DNA of 64,000 bases from Stercorarius parasiticus (taxonomy: Eukaryota; Chordata; Aves; Charadriiformes; Stercorariidae): contig VWZL01002032.1 of the NCBI GenBank assembly GCA_013396915.1, positions 636,878 through 700,877 on the forward strand, given 5' to 3'. Every line of letters starts with the position of its first letter. The stretch's first letter is position 1. The translations under genes and the position numbers were made by a program. This document shows positions 13,511-24,515 of this stretch, in pieces. A model generated the notes under the pieces. It was not told where the DNA came from, did not search any database, and saw nothing but the letters and a program-made list of their open reading frames with translations.

Positions 13511-15146
13511 TAAAGGGACATGACTTCCACAGGTCGACTTCTATTTCCAGGTGATTCTTGGTTTTGATACCTCCTGAAGTAAAATACCCCAACTATAGTA
13601 CATTTTCTACCTGTGTATTTCAACCTCACAAACTCACTACTCTGCTGTTTACATATCTAAGGTCGCTTACACGCTTTTTACGATAGGTTTGCACTGAACA
13701 TTCGTGTAAAAAAAAACAAAAAAAAAGAAAAAAAGCTTTAATCTCGTGCAAAGTGCAGTTTCACTCTCAAGTCACTGGTAATCATTCAGGATCTTTATGC
13801 TCTGACATGTATTCACTCTTCCTAGAGGCATTGTATCTGGTTGCACTAGAACGCATTTTGCTTGAACCAATTCGGTTAACAGATCAATGTATTGGACAGG
13901 CTGACATAACCGTTATCTATCATTTCACCAGTCGTTATTCCATCTGCTCCCAAAAACTGATTAATCATTTGCGAAAAGTGCAATCACATCATCTGGTTTT
14001 TTGGACCACATTCTGCTACCAGATCCCTACACGGACCGTTAGACTGTCTTTAAGAACATACGTTGCTGTTCCCAGCAACATGCTGTATTGTGCAAATAAG
14101 TCTGGCAGAGTCTGGCCCTTGACAGGGAAAGAATAACTTGCTTTTCTTTTTTCAGAGTCATTCCATTTCTAGCAAACTCACCTGTATCTCCCAAATAAAC
14201 AGATACAGACAGATTTTAGGAGAAAAAAAAAAAAAAAATACATCTAACTGTTCACTTTGATTCACTGAAGCCCAGTATAATGCAAAACTATGCTATTAAT
14301 TCTGCACAAACATTAACAGTATGGGCATTGGTGTATATTACTATATTTTCTTGGAAGCTACAGTTCTATCAATTTCTACCACTTACTTCAGAAATTACGT
14401 AAATGTTTTCACAACTGACAATAAATATTTAAACCGAGGAAAATTATTCCCCCCTTCAAAGATACTTTTATCCTTCTGCTCCAGACAAAAAAATAACCCT
14501 TCTATTGAGGGATAAAACTACAAAAAAAACCCCAAAATCTTATCTTTTGAAATGTATATATCACCCTGCAATGAAAAAATGCAGGTTAATATGCACACAG
14601 CTCTTCGGATAGCTCACGAAGGTGGTTACTGACAGAAATATTGCCACTGAGTCGGCTCTAACAGTCTGATTAGGAAGAATGTTGTGCTTCTGGACTACTT
14701 CCTATATAAGTCATTTCTCACACGGTCAGGGAAGCCACAGGAGAAAAATACTCTTACTACCAGCTAAGAGCTGAACAACCAACCACTCACACCCAGAAAT
14801 GTGTGATGGTGGAAGTCTCTTTGGTATTTCTAATACATTACAACAGGGAGGTTGTTTGCCATTCCTTAATCAATTATGGTTACGGGAAACATTTGTACCC
14901 ATTATCCAATTTGTTTCTCATTTATGCATAGTTTTCAAAATTTACAGCTTACAGTCACAATGAGCGGTTAATTACAGTTTTGCTTTATTCTAGGGTGGTT
15001 TTTATGGTCTAGATATCGTGGATGATTCAGTTACATCAGACGGTCCTTTACACAAAAAGAAAAGATTAGGGCATACAGATTTTCACATCCTCATTTTCTC
15101 AGTTCATCGGCTTAAAGGAGAAAGAAAAATTAGCTGTAGCATTTAC

Positions 15147-15574
15147 CTGTAGAAGGCTGGAGGAGCAGCTTCCCTCATCCCAAAGCTGCCCTGTTCGTTT
15201 TCAAGGTAGTAGGGTACCTGTTGGCTGTGATGATGGATGAAGGGTGAGAGCTGGGGCGCCGTTTGCAGGAACACCACTGGGCTTGGTGGCACATTGTTCA
15301 GCGAGTGAAATCCTGCCAGGCTGCTGGACCCAAAAGATTCAGAAGTAGGGGCATAACTGAGAGTAGTAGAGCTGTACACTGGAGCCGTAGTACCAAAATC
15401 ATAAGTGGCCCCTTCTGGGTAGTTAAAAACTCCTGTCTTGTTGCTCTCCACGTACATGTCGCTGAGCGATCTTTCCAGGGGAAGCTTCAGCTGAGGTCTG
15501 CTCAGCGTCTCCAGCTCAGTGCCTTGAATCTGGTGCAGCAGGGTAACTCCAGAGGTTTTGGTGTGAAGGGTCAT
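15147..15574 (-). CDS. ESR1: Estrogen receptor alpha, first coding exon (A/B domain, AF-1); partial
   Basis: This exon encodes the N-terminal transactivation region of the nuclear estrogen receptor, a ligand-activated transcription factor. The translation opens MTLHTKTSG and ends PPAFYR. It matches remembered bird and human ESR1 throughout, including LLHQIQG, NYPEGA, QLSPF and VPYYLENE. It holds 142 full codons plus AG of the next codon. Reading past the exon would give an immediate TAA at 15143-15145, but a donor (AG|GTAAAT) cuts at 15147/15146, so the arginine codon is split at the same place as in human ESR1. Ser110 corresponds to human Ser118. The human Ser104 position is Pro96, and Ser98 matches human Ser106. 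Met40 matches the internal start of the short chicken isoform. The start at 15574 is the first in-frame ATG; the preceding ESR1 start position is CTG. The DNA-binding, hinge and ligand-binding exons are not in the window. Confidence 0.97.
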
Positions 15575-15651
15575 GGTCAGGGCTAGTGGCAGTAAGCGAG
15601 GAACATATCTGCTTTTACTGTCAACAGCGAGATCGGCAGCTGGCAGTCCAC
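15575..15651 (-). other. ESR1: ESR1 5'UTR part of the first coding exon
   Basis: This 77-nt leader lies between the splice acceptor and the first in-frame ATG. Its 5' end on the minus strand reads GTGGACTGCC, resembling the GTGGCCCGCC that follows the common acceptor in human ESR1, where the ATG is about 70 nt downstream. The main frame has no stop across the whole segment. It contains a short upstream ORF (15583-15606) and the CTG codon at 15578-15580 that replaces the usual first ATG. Boundaries are inferred from sequence, not from transcripts. Confidence 0.8.
15583..15606 (-). other. Upstream ORF in the ESR1 leader (7 codons plus stop)
   Basis: ATG at 15606-15604 opens a frame reading MFLAYCH and closes with TAG at 15585-15583. 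Only 8 nt separate the stop from the main ATG. The frame is offset from the receptor frame, so it cannot extend the protein. It lies inside the leader kept by both spliced and read-through transcripts. Human ESR1 leaders are also known to carry small upstream ORFs that lower receptor translation, so a damping role is plausible but inferred. Confidence 0.55.
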
Positions 15652-15665
15652 CTAAAAAAAATACC
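15652..15665 (-). other. Splice acceptor shared by alternative ESR1 5' exons
   Basis: On the minus strand an uninterrupted run of eight T is followed by AG, then exon base G at 15651. Position and flanking bases match the internal acceptor in human ESR1 exon 1, which joins several distal 5' exons to the coding exon. Transcripts starting just upstream would instead read through it. In an unspliced read-through transcript, an in-frame TAG at 15671-15673 closes the main reading frame upstream of the ATG. Confidence 0.75.
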
Positions 15666-15782
15666 AGAACCTATTCTGAGGCTCAGCAGAAATCATAATA
15701 AAGCAGCACTACACAGGTATTCCTCTAATCTCGGCAAGGAGGAGGATACAAACAAATGCAGAGCGAGCACTGAAAACGCACA

Positions 15783-15807
15783 TTCTCTCTCTCTCCCTCC
15801 CTCTCCC
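15783..15807. repeat. CT/CCCT pyrimidine tract upstream of ESR1
   Basis: A run of TCTCTCTCTC followed by CCCTCCCTCTCCC forms an uninterrupted polypyrimidine tract on plus, GA-rich on the ESR1 strand. It lies about 130 bp upstream of the acceptor. Such tracts can bind GAGA-type or Sp/KLF-type factors or adopt triplex form; no function is shown here. Confidence 0.85.
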
Positions 15808-16229
15808 TAACTTTTAGGAACTCCTCATCTGCGCTAATATGCACTACAAGGTGCTGGCCGCGAGCCAGGAGCTCTTGCCTTGTGCCGATGTTGGTTTAAA
15901 CACCACTTCAGAAACAATTAGCTTTGGAGTTATACCAAATAATTGTCCCACTAAATGTTACTTCATTCTTATTAGTCGTTTAGTTTTTCACTTCAGGGTA
16001 GCCAGCGCTCCACAGCAACTAACGGGAAAGAACACTTAAATCCAACCAGGAAGAGTAGTCCAGTGGTCAGGCAGATGACTGCCTTTTATTTCCTCAGCAG
16101 GCTCCAATCTATCTGTGCTTATCTCTCCCCCTGTTTGATTCATTTTCATGTTTGCTGGAAATATGTAATGTGTACATTGTAATGACCCTGGGTAGGACTA
16201 TGCTGTAACCGAGATAGGGCAAAGCAGAA

Positions 16230-16258
16230 TGTGTGTGTGTGTGTGTGTGTAAGTGCAT

Positions 16259-16294
<36 letters not shown>
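16230..16294. repeat. TG dinucleotide microsatellite, interrupted
   Basis: Two TG arrays (about 10 and 15 units) are separated by a short interruption near 16251-16263. The array lies about 0.65 kb upstream of the ESR1 start codon. Alternating purine-pyrimidine sequence of this length can form Z-DNA and is usually length-polymorphic. Confidence 0.95.
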
Positions 16295-16297
<3 letters not shown>

Positions 16298-19200
16298 GAG
16301 CCTCCATCAATAAAACTAGCTAACAAAATTAAAGAGTGTATGATATCTATGTAGAAAAAAAGGCTTGTAACACACTTCCCTCAGAAATAGCAGCCTGAAG
16401 TTACTGGAGTGTAAAAGTGACATTAAAAAGCGAGGAAAAGCTTTAGATTTGCCTAGAAATTTCTGTCTGCTTCTTTTCAGGCTGTGAAATGATGAAACAA
16501 AGCATCATTCAGACCTCGCCATAGGAAGATCCTAAAGGTTAGGGAAAAGTTATTTGATTGCACGACACATGAACTGAACACAGGAAATTCTTTTTCCTAG
16601 TCCTGTGACCAAAATCTCAGCAAACCTGAATTTTTAAATCGGACTAGAAAATTGAGTAATCTAAAATAATCAAATGAGATCGGCTTCAAAATGAACTGAA
16701 ATGCCTTCCAAAGTTATATTTAGAAGAAACAAAAAAAAGGGGGAAGAGAGAGAACATAATGAAAAGGTGTGGCATGCATGCTTCATCTTGCAATCTCATT
16801 CCGTATAATTTTAACTTTGCACAAACCAGTTCTCCTCAACGAGCTAAATGAAAACCTCCAGAAACTGTTTCAAGCTCCCTAGCTTTATTGCTGTGGTCTG
16901 TGGTTCACTCAGTGAAATAGGTTAATGCCAACCCTAAACGCATTAATATATGGGCTCCAGTTGCTGTGCTTTGAATACTAGGAAAGTCTACGCTATACTT
17001 AAACAACTCCACAGTTATTCGGCTCAACCTTCAAAAAACCCGAGAAACCGAAAAACTGAATACGCGTGTCACTAATAGCTTCAAGAAAAGTTTACTAAAA
17101 ACGGTCTTATTTTAGTAATAATACTATGTTTTCAGAACTTCTACTAAAATGGCCGAAGTTATTTAAATTTGCAACATTACTCTGAAGCAATATACATTTG
17201 TGCCTCCGCAGGCACACAGCTAAGACAGCAGCACACGCATAAATATGGACTTGGTAGATTTCCTCACCCACCCAACCACCCTCCCCTACCCCGTTCAAAT
17301 TTCAGATCGTAGACTTTGATCAAAGAGATAAGCTTGTTTAAATAACACTGGACTAAACATGTTTCCCAGTTTAAAAAAAAAAAAAAAAAAAAAAAATAAA
17401 AAAANGACAATCATACCCAGCAGTTCAGAAAGTCTTCGAAGAGTTATTCTGAAAACATGCCAGACAGTGTGAGAGGAAAAAAAGAGAGTGTGTGCATGTT
17501 TGCATGGAGTGGGCGAACATGCGTCTGCAGAGACTCACGGAACAGCAGGCAAGCGTAGCTCTCAGCAGCCAGTCTGCTGGGCTACACAGACTGAAATGAA
17601 TGGCAGTTACGAGTTTAAGGTCAGTCACTCTTACAGCTTTCATTCCCTGCTCCAGTAATACATAGAAAAAGCATTATCTCACATTAAATGGCATAATCTG
17701 AGAATTAACGTGAATCTGCCTGCCACAAGAAGTACCCACTTCTATAGCGTACTGCAAAATGGACTTTAAATTTTTACTTAAAGCATTATCCAAGATGTAT
17801 GCTATGTCAGAATTACTGTATCGACATGCAATAAAATGCTCCAGCGTAATAGTTATGCAGAAGACAGAAGGTAAAAGTATGCACACAGAGACTTGACATC
17901 TGAGTGTACCCCGTGCAACCTCGGTGCTCCTTACATGCAGTTTTTAAAAACCTCGTTAATTATTTTGGGAGGGTTGTGTGTTTTCAGGGAGGCAAATATT
18001 TAAAATTACCCCTGTGTACAAACAGCATTAAAACACCCTGCAGGCTTAAGTGAAAGCACCATCACTTCTGCTCCACACCATTTAAAATAGGGACCCTGGG
18101 AGCAGCTTTCCTCAAGCCAGCGTGGAAAGTTACAGTCCTGCCCCCTAAAAGGGCTCAGCAATGGAGAGCAGCAGTGTTCCTGCAGCTCACAGCCTGGTGC
18201 ACATCTCAGAAGAAAAGATGTGAGTGCCACTAGCAAGATCTTAGGGACTGGTTGGGAACTCCTGTGAGAGCATCCTGTAATGTTTGGCTCATTTTTTCTG
18301 TGGAAGAAGAGAGAGAGAGAGAGAGCCAGAGAAGGCAAGGGTGAGGTGGGGGGTTAGTCAAGCCAAATCCCAGGAAGAAGGGGAACTTTTTCGTTTGTGT
18401 ATACTGCATAAAATCAGTTTTTGATTCTGCATCCTGTATGTGGGATTTTTAGATATAAAAAAAAAAAAAAAAAAGCTATGAAATGCAACAGATTATCAGA
18501 GGGGGTTATTTTTCTTGTCCTGCATGGCCATGACTACCCTGCTTGCTCCAATTCAACACGTTGCAAATTCACCCTGCTTTAGATGCATCTCCTCGTGGGC
18601 CCACCCTCCCGAAAAATGAGATCTAAGTTTCTAAAACCTGGTCTTTGTGCCTAAAGGCCAGGACTTACTCCACCACCCAGTTTCATCACTCTCATCTATT
18701 AGATGTCAGGTTTTACATGTTAATGAGCACAATATGGAAATAAGTAGAGGATATAGCAATAATATTTGGTCCTTTTTACCAGTGCACACAAAGTCTATGC
18801 AAAAACTTGGGTTTGCTAAATCCCACTTCGTGTCTCTCTTTAAAAATATGCAGATCTCATACAGAAGGGCTTGCCTCACTCACTGTGCGTTTAAAAAAAA
18901 AAAAATCATATGTAGTAACAACAGAGAGTAAATAAAAACATCATTTGGCTGCAGCATCTTCATTTCCAGTGCTAGGCAGAAGGGTTCAAAAAATACTTAA
19001 GTCAATGGGAAACCTACTTTTTCCGATTTGGTAATTTCTCCGCTAATGTGTATTCAACTGCAATTAAGCTGCCCTATGTATTTCTCTCACCTTAATGAAG
19101 GCCCAATATTGTTTTGGAGTTCCTGAGCACATACTACAGGAGAAAGTCATCTATCCCAGTCTTCCTCAGACACTCATAAAAAACAGAGGGAAACTGGTTC

Positions 19201-22200
19201 TACAAAATCTAAAGATTTGCCAAATATATCAGGTATAGATTGGGGGTTTTTTGCTATATTTCTGAGGTTTGGGAATATACAAATAAAATTAATGTTGTCT
19301 TTGATCCATCCAGATTTATGCATACATAGTATTTATGCATATGTAAAAATAGGGAAGAAACAGAAGGAAAGCAAGAATAGCAATTAACAAATACGGGAGA
19401 AACAGGAGGGGACAGTCCATTGTGACTGAGTAGCACTACGGACACGTTGGCAAGGAAGGACAAAGCAGAAATTACTTCTTCGTACAGAGTGATTTCTAGA
19501 GAGACTGAGTCAAGATTTGAGTTTCTGAAACAACGAAGATGCAGACACTATCCGTCTCATGGAAATGAGAAATTAATTGACTAAATGAATGGAAGTGAGT
19601 GATTAAATCCTGTGTTCCTGTTTTTAAAATGTCAGCTCTTCTATTTTCCTTTTCTCGACACGTCGCAGTTCCAGTGCCCAACTCCTATTTTCCAGAGTGA
19701 GGAATTTACTCTAAATTACACTAGTAAAATACCAAATGTAGCAACATTAAAACTAAATCACATTTCTATGGCTCTGTGGTTAAATCAGCATCATTTACAA
19801 CTGAAGAATATTTAGATAAGTTTCTAAAGGCAAATTCTGCTCATTTCAATTCATTGATGAATAGTTTGCTTTTATTTTTTACATTTTTTTTCTTTAATTT
19901 TTTTTTTTTGTTGACAAATGACTGGGGTGATCAGATTAAACTAGCAGAGTTGTGCACAGTGCCGTTTGGCACAGCTGGACCATCAGTCCAACACCTTTAC
20001 CAGCTACAAACAGGAGGGTACTGAATCAAATTCAAGATCCTTACCATAACATAAAACTTGAATGTATTTTTCACTTCAAAAATGGAATATAGCTTAAAAA
20101 AAATAAAAAAGAAAAAAAAAAAAAGAGAAGTGGCTTCCTTACGCTGATTGCAAATAATGTGGCACCAGCAAAATGGAATCAGAAACAGGAGAACAAAAAG
20201 GATAGATAACAAAAATTGCAGAAAATATTACTCTAACTTATCTAAATAACCAAAAGAAGGCTTAGGGATTTCCAGTGCCATCAGCCATTTTCTGTTAACT
20301 AAAAGTCCTGAAAGCCAGTCAGGGAATGGTATCAAAATAAGTTCTGTTCATAGGGAGAAAAAAAGAAATAGAAAAGGAGGAAGAAACAGCTTCTTGATTC
20401 TGGACCAGATAAAGCAGCAGTTTCAGGGAAAACGAGATGAAAGTAAAAACGCTACACAAAGACTATTCGAATTATAGGAATCTTTAGACAGCAGAACTCC
20501 TGATCCTACAACGGGCTTTTTTCAGCGCTAGTTTTAGTAAGTATTCCGACAAAAAAAAGGTAAACTCAGAACGGAGAACGCATACTATAAATTTTCCATA
20601 AACCTGCTGACAGTGAGAGACCATAAACTTCATCGCTTTGGTTCCACAGCTATAAAGATAGAAGCTTTTTTTAGCTGCTGCAATTAAAGAAGAATCTATT
20701 GCACATAACAGGAGGAACATTGTGTTTTTCCAAGATTCCACTGTAACATTACAGAGAAATTATGCTGTGTTTAGGCCAGTGAGGAAACTCCTCAACATAG
20801 ACAGCTGGAGAACAGCACCATCTACCCCACTGCTTTATAAATCTCTGGGAAAAAAAAAAAAAAAAATTAAAGCCCCTGATACCACTAGGCAAAGCAAGAG
20901 GTATGCTTAAAAATTCCTTAGGCTCTTAGTAGAGATAAGTGCTTCACCCTGTTATTGGGACTTTTTAAACTTTTAAAACTTTGTAAGTTGATACAAAGAT
21001 GTGTACCTTTTTTTCCCCCCAGCCTCAAATAACTTACCAAAACCAGCTATGGCACCAAAAGGCTGGATCCAAGATTTGTAATTCTAAATGTATGGTTTAG
21101 GTTGGTTTTACTGTTAAAAGGGAAGCTTCTGTTTTCACATGTCAAATGTAAGTAGAGAATTTGAGAACATTTGCTCCAAGTAGCTCTTATTCCAAACAGC
21201 GAACCGTGGAATACAATTAGTCCACGCATATATTTATTAATTTACAACGTTTAAATACACATTCAGTTTAACCCATACTTTGTGTGAAGAGATCTATTAC
21301 ATACTTTGAAATTATCTGTGTAATCAACAGAAAAATTAGGCTGGGATGTCAGCATAGCTTTATGGTAAACCCTTCTGATGCTTTAAATTTTAAGACTTCA
21401 TTTACAGCTATTTATGATACTGTCAGATTTTAGCCATTCAGGTGGAAATTTTATATGCCAGCAATGAGCTCAGAGAGAATAATTTGGAATAATCTGAGCC
21501 AAAGAAATTTTTTGCTTTTCCGCCCTTAACTATTTCTAGAACCCCTTTTTTGAAACGAGAAACCCTTTTTGCTGTAGCAAATGAGGGTTTTGGAGCAGGA
21601 ACTTTGAATCTGGCAGGGAGCTGAAACAGCGTGTCACAAAACTGCCTTTTGCCGTTCCTCTGAAACTCCATCCACATTTGGCCAATTTTTCAGCCCTCGA
21701 AAAATTGCAAGTTTTTAGGAGTCAAGATCTCTAAAACCTGTCTCCTGACGGAGCCTGCTCTCTCCTTGCTCAGATCCTAGTCCTGACTGGACTGGGCACA
21801 AAACTTCCCAGAAGAGCGAACGACATGCTACCATGCAGACTAGTACGGACACAGGAAGCTTCCCCCTTTCATTACTCCTCCGTAGCAGAGTAAGAGTCTT
21901 GGCTTAAAGGCAGATAGTTGTGTCAGTTATAAGACTGAATTTCAGCCCCTGGATGTACAGTCTGAATTTCCTGACACCAAAATGGGGCACCATCTGCCTT
22001 TTCAATTCAGCATTGGAAAACAGCATGTAGTAACGTATCCTTTCCCAGAAGAGCAGGAGACATTAGAAGACATGCTGTAATACAGCTAGCTTGTGCATTT
22101 CTTCAGTTTTTTGTACCTAAGAAAGATGGGAGAGGATAAGACTAAATAATTGTGCCCAACTCATACAGAATAAATTACTTACTACATACATAGAATGGGC

Positions 22201-24084
22201 CAAAATACCTGAGTACTCTGGACAAACTCAAAAGATATTAGCAAATACTGATGTTTCAGAGAGTTAGCAGATGTTTTCACCGAGGCAGAAAAACGGAATA
22301 AAAAAGACATTTCTCTGCTTTCCTACACAAAATGTTAACCGCTTGTGACCAAAGATGTTCACTGGTAGAAAAGCAACTACACTGTGATTTAACGTTAAGC
22401 AACATTTCCTGCTTAATCACAAACACAACATCTTAACAGACCATTTCTCATGGATCCAGCTTCATCTAAGAACAAGAATGAGCTCTGTAATGCAAAGCTG
22501 GACTTTATATCCCATGTTCACATTCATTTGTTGTGTTTACATCAAAGACAAATTGAACGGAGTGACTGATCACCACGACTTAGCGTTCCGAAAACAGCTT
22601 AGCGGGAAAACTTTGAAAGTCTTCAGAAGGAAGACAGCTTTGCATCTATTGAGATTGGCTTAGAGGGCGAGGCTTTTTCAAAATGATCAAATATTACCAT
22701 ATCTGGGCTTCCAAAAATCGTCAGAAATGAGCCAAATGCTTAATTCCATTTATGTGGTGATAGTAACAAAACTGAGTAGTTTTGTTTATGAGGTTCGAGG
22801 CATGAAAACTGAGCACAGAATTTCAACGTTGCCCAGCCAGGTAAGGCAACCGTTGCACAACTTATTTCTAGTTGCCAGAGGACAGTTTGAGGAAAAAAGT
22901 GCTGAAACAAGCTCCTTAAATGTAGAAGTAGGGTATCTTGGAGGAGAGATGTGGGAATGGTGTGGGTAGAGGGAGAGATTTGTATCTGGATGAACTCTTA
23001 GGAAACCCTTAAAAAAGACTGCTTATAAAAGCAAGCTTGCTTCCCCAGCTTGAGAGCATAAGCTTTGCACAAGAACTGACCCTTTGGGCATGGGTTAAGT
23101 GTGTGTCTTAACTAGAACACAGCATGAAGAAGCCTCTCAGATCCCATTATAAGTTTGTAACTGTGATACCTGTATTCCACATTTGTAAATTCTTTATTTA
23201 GTTTAACCTTGAGTACCCTGGGGTGATGTCAGGCTAACCGGCACACACCCCAGTACACCATCCCTACAGAAGAGTAAATCTTTAAACAGATGAAGTACCA
23301 CAAGTGTAACACACAACACCGTTCTTCAGATCACTTAAACATTAGGTTGTACCTCTGTTGAACTACACAGACCAATCTGGATGATAGCAATACAGGAATC
23401 TATGTGAAGAAAACATCTTCCAAATAACAGGATTAATCCAAAAAATCACCTTTTTGACATGGAAAAATGGCAGAACATGTGGAACACATATAAGCATTTT
23501 TCTTCCCCCTTCCTTTGCCCCCACCCCTTCCCCCAGGGTCTTCCATTGTTTCAGCAGGTTTGCTTAGTGGATGTCAGCTGCATTTGCTAATCAGTCATAT
23601 TTCATAATTAATTGGCCTCACTTACAGTATTATTCCTCAAGACTCGTTTTCCTGCCAAATGCTTGACTTCTGGAGCAACAAGAGCCTCTCAGACTTCAGG
23701 TTTAAGCATGTGCACACAAGCGCTCTTGTGCAAGTGCACCCATGAGCATGCAAAATATGCACGATGACGTTCTCCTCAGGTAAACTCTCTCAGCTATCTC
23801 CGCTCAAATACTGCAATATACGACTACTTTTTTCATATCTCTTGCTGTAGTTTCAAGTTACACTGCAACTGATACCCAAAACAGGTCCAGCTCTATTTTT
23901 TTCAAAAGACACATTTGCTAACAGATGAAGAAATAAAAAGAAACACAAGTGCTTGGCCATTTTATAATGTCCCCACTTAAAGAAGAAGCCTCAGATTAGG
24001 CCTATCAATGTGAGATTTGCTGTTACCCTTACTCCCTTTTGGGTGTCCCAGTGTCTCAGTCCAAGAAGCAAGTCCAGAGGCCCC
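16295..24084. other. Upstream ESR1 region without a recognised gene
   Basis: This 7.8 kb holds A-rich runs (17373-17405, 18460-18474, 18893-18905, 20853-20868), an AG dinucleotide run (18308-18326) and T-rich stretches near 19880-19912. No exon, repeat family or RNA gene could be identified. It could include a distal ESR1 5' exon, which would be noncoding and invisible without transcript data. An AT-rich block with TAATTA-type homeodomain sites lies near 23568-23660. Confidence 0.6.
17373..17405. repeat. Poly(A) run with an unresolved base
   Basis: A run of 24 A is followed by TA-interrupted A bases and an n at 17405. No LINE body is recognisable directly upstream, so it is reported as a homopolymer rather than a retrotransposon tail. 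Confidence 0.95.
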
Positions 24085-24515
24085 AAGTTGGTCAGCATAT
24101 ATAGCAACAGCCTCAGGTAGCAGGGCCTGCTCAAATTGTAGTAAAAAAGCCTCAGGGAGACCTTATTGCTATCTACAACCATCAGATCAGAGAATACAGA
24201 AAACAAAGAGCCAGGCTCTTCTTGGAGGTACACAACGACAGTCCAAGAGGCAACAGGACACAAGTTGGACTATAGAAAATTGCAGTTAGATATTAAGTAT
24301 AAATTTTTACCATGAGAATGGTCAAAAACTGGAATAGGCTGTCCAGAGATGCTGGTAACTCCCTGCCATTTGAGAATGAGACTCAACTTTGAGTTCAAGA
24401 CTCAATTAGACAAGTGCCTCAGCAACCTGATCTCAAAATACCTTCTTTGAGCAGGGGTTTGGATTAGATGACATCTTTACATCCCTTCCAATTTATTCTA
24501 TGATTCTATGTATCT
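24085..24515 (+). mobile_element. CR1 LINE 3' end, decayed
   Basis: The fragment begins in a degraded reverse-transcriptase-ORF end ('ctcagggagaccttattgct' is the diagnostic stretch near 24150). It continues through the 'actggaataggctgtccaga' region and finishes with the 3' UTR and the terminal repeats 'ttctatgattctatg' at about 24496-24510. The reading frame is broken by stops. The 5' boundary is uncertain by about 50 bp. Confidence 0.85.

Larger units (their letters stand above)
1..15146 (-). other. ESR1 first coding intron (partial)
   Basis: This is the sequence downstream of the donor at 15146. No zinc-finger exon of ESR1 (the Cys-rich CAVC/EGCKAFF region) was recognised on the minus strand, so the intron is at least 15.1 kb. 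Its recognisable contents are a CR1 fragment (5118-5885), two older LINE pieces near 12740 and 13240, and short A-runs (for example 1652-1665 and 14222-14238). The remaining stretches, including 1-5089, 5886-12739 and 13511-15146, show only open frames without recognisable protein character. A small GC-richer patch occurs at about 180-300. Confidence 0.8.
15654..16300 (-). promoter_or_regulatory. Candidate proximal ESR1 promoter region
   Basis: This is the DNA immediately 5' of the coding exon, where proximal (A-type) ESR1 transcripts start in other vertebrates. No clear TATA box or GC-rich island was identified. On the plus strand it contains a CT-rich tract (15783-15807), which is GA-rich on the gene strand, and a long TG array (16230-16294). 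The assignment rests on position only, and no start site can be placed from sequence alone. Confidence 0.4.

Noticed and set aside
13753..14136. 127-codon plus-strand open frame in the intron
   Set aside because: No recognisable motif; it is flanked by A-rich low-complexity sequence and an old LINE piece. Length is compatible with chance.
1..15146. Second coding exon of ESR1 (zinc fingers)
   Set aside because: I looked on the minus strand for the Cys-rich DNA-binding segment and did not find it; it most likely lies outside the window.
15263..15586. Open frame antisense to the ESR1 exon
   Set aside because: It exists because the ESR1 coding strand lacks certain codons; the minus strand has clear family identity and splice sites.
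17373..17405. Poly(A) run as a processed pseudogene tail
   Set aside because: No gene-like or LINE/SINE body was recognised upstream on either strand.
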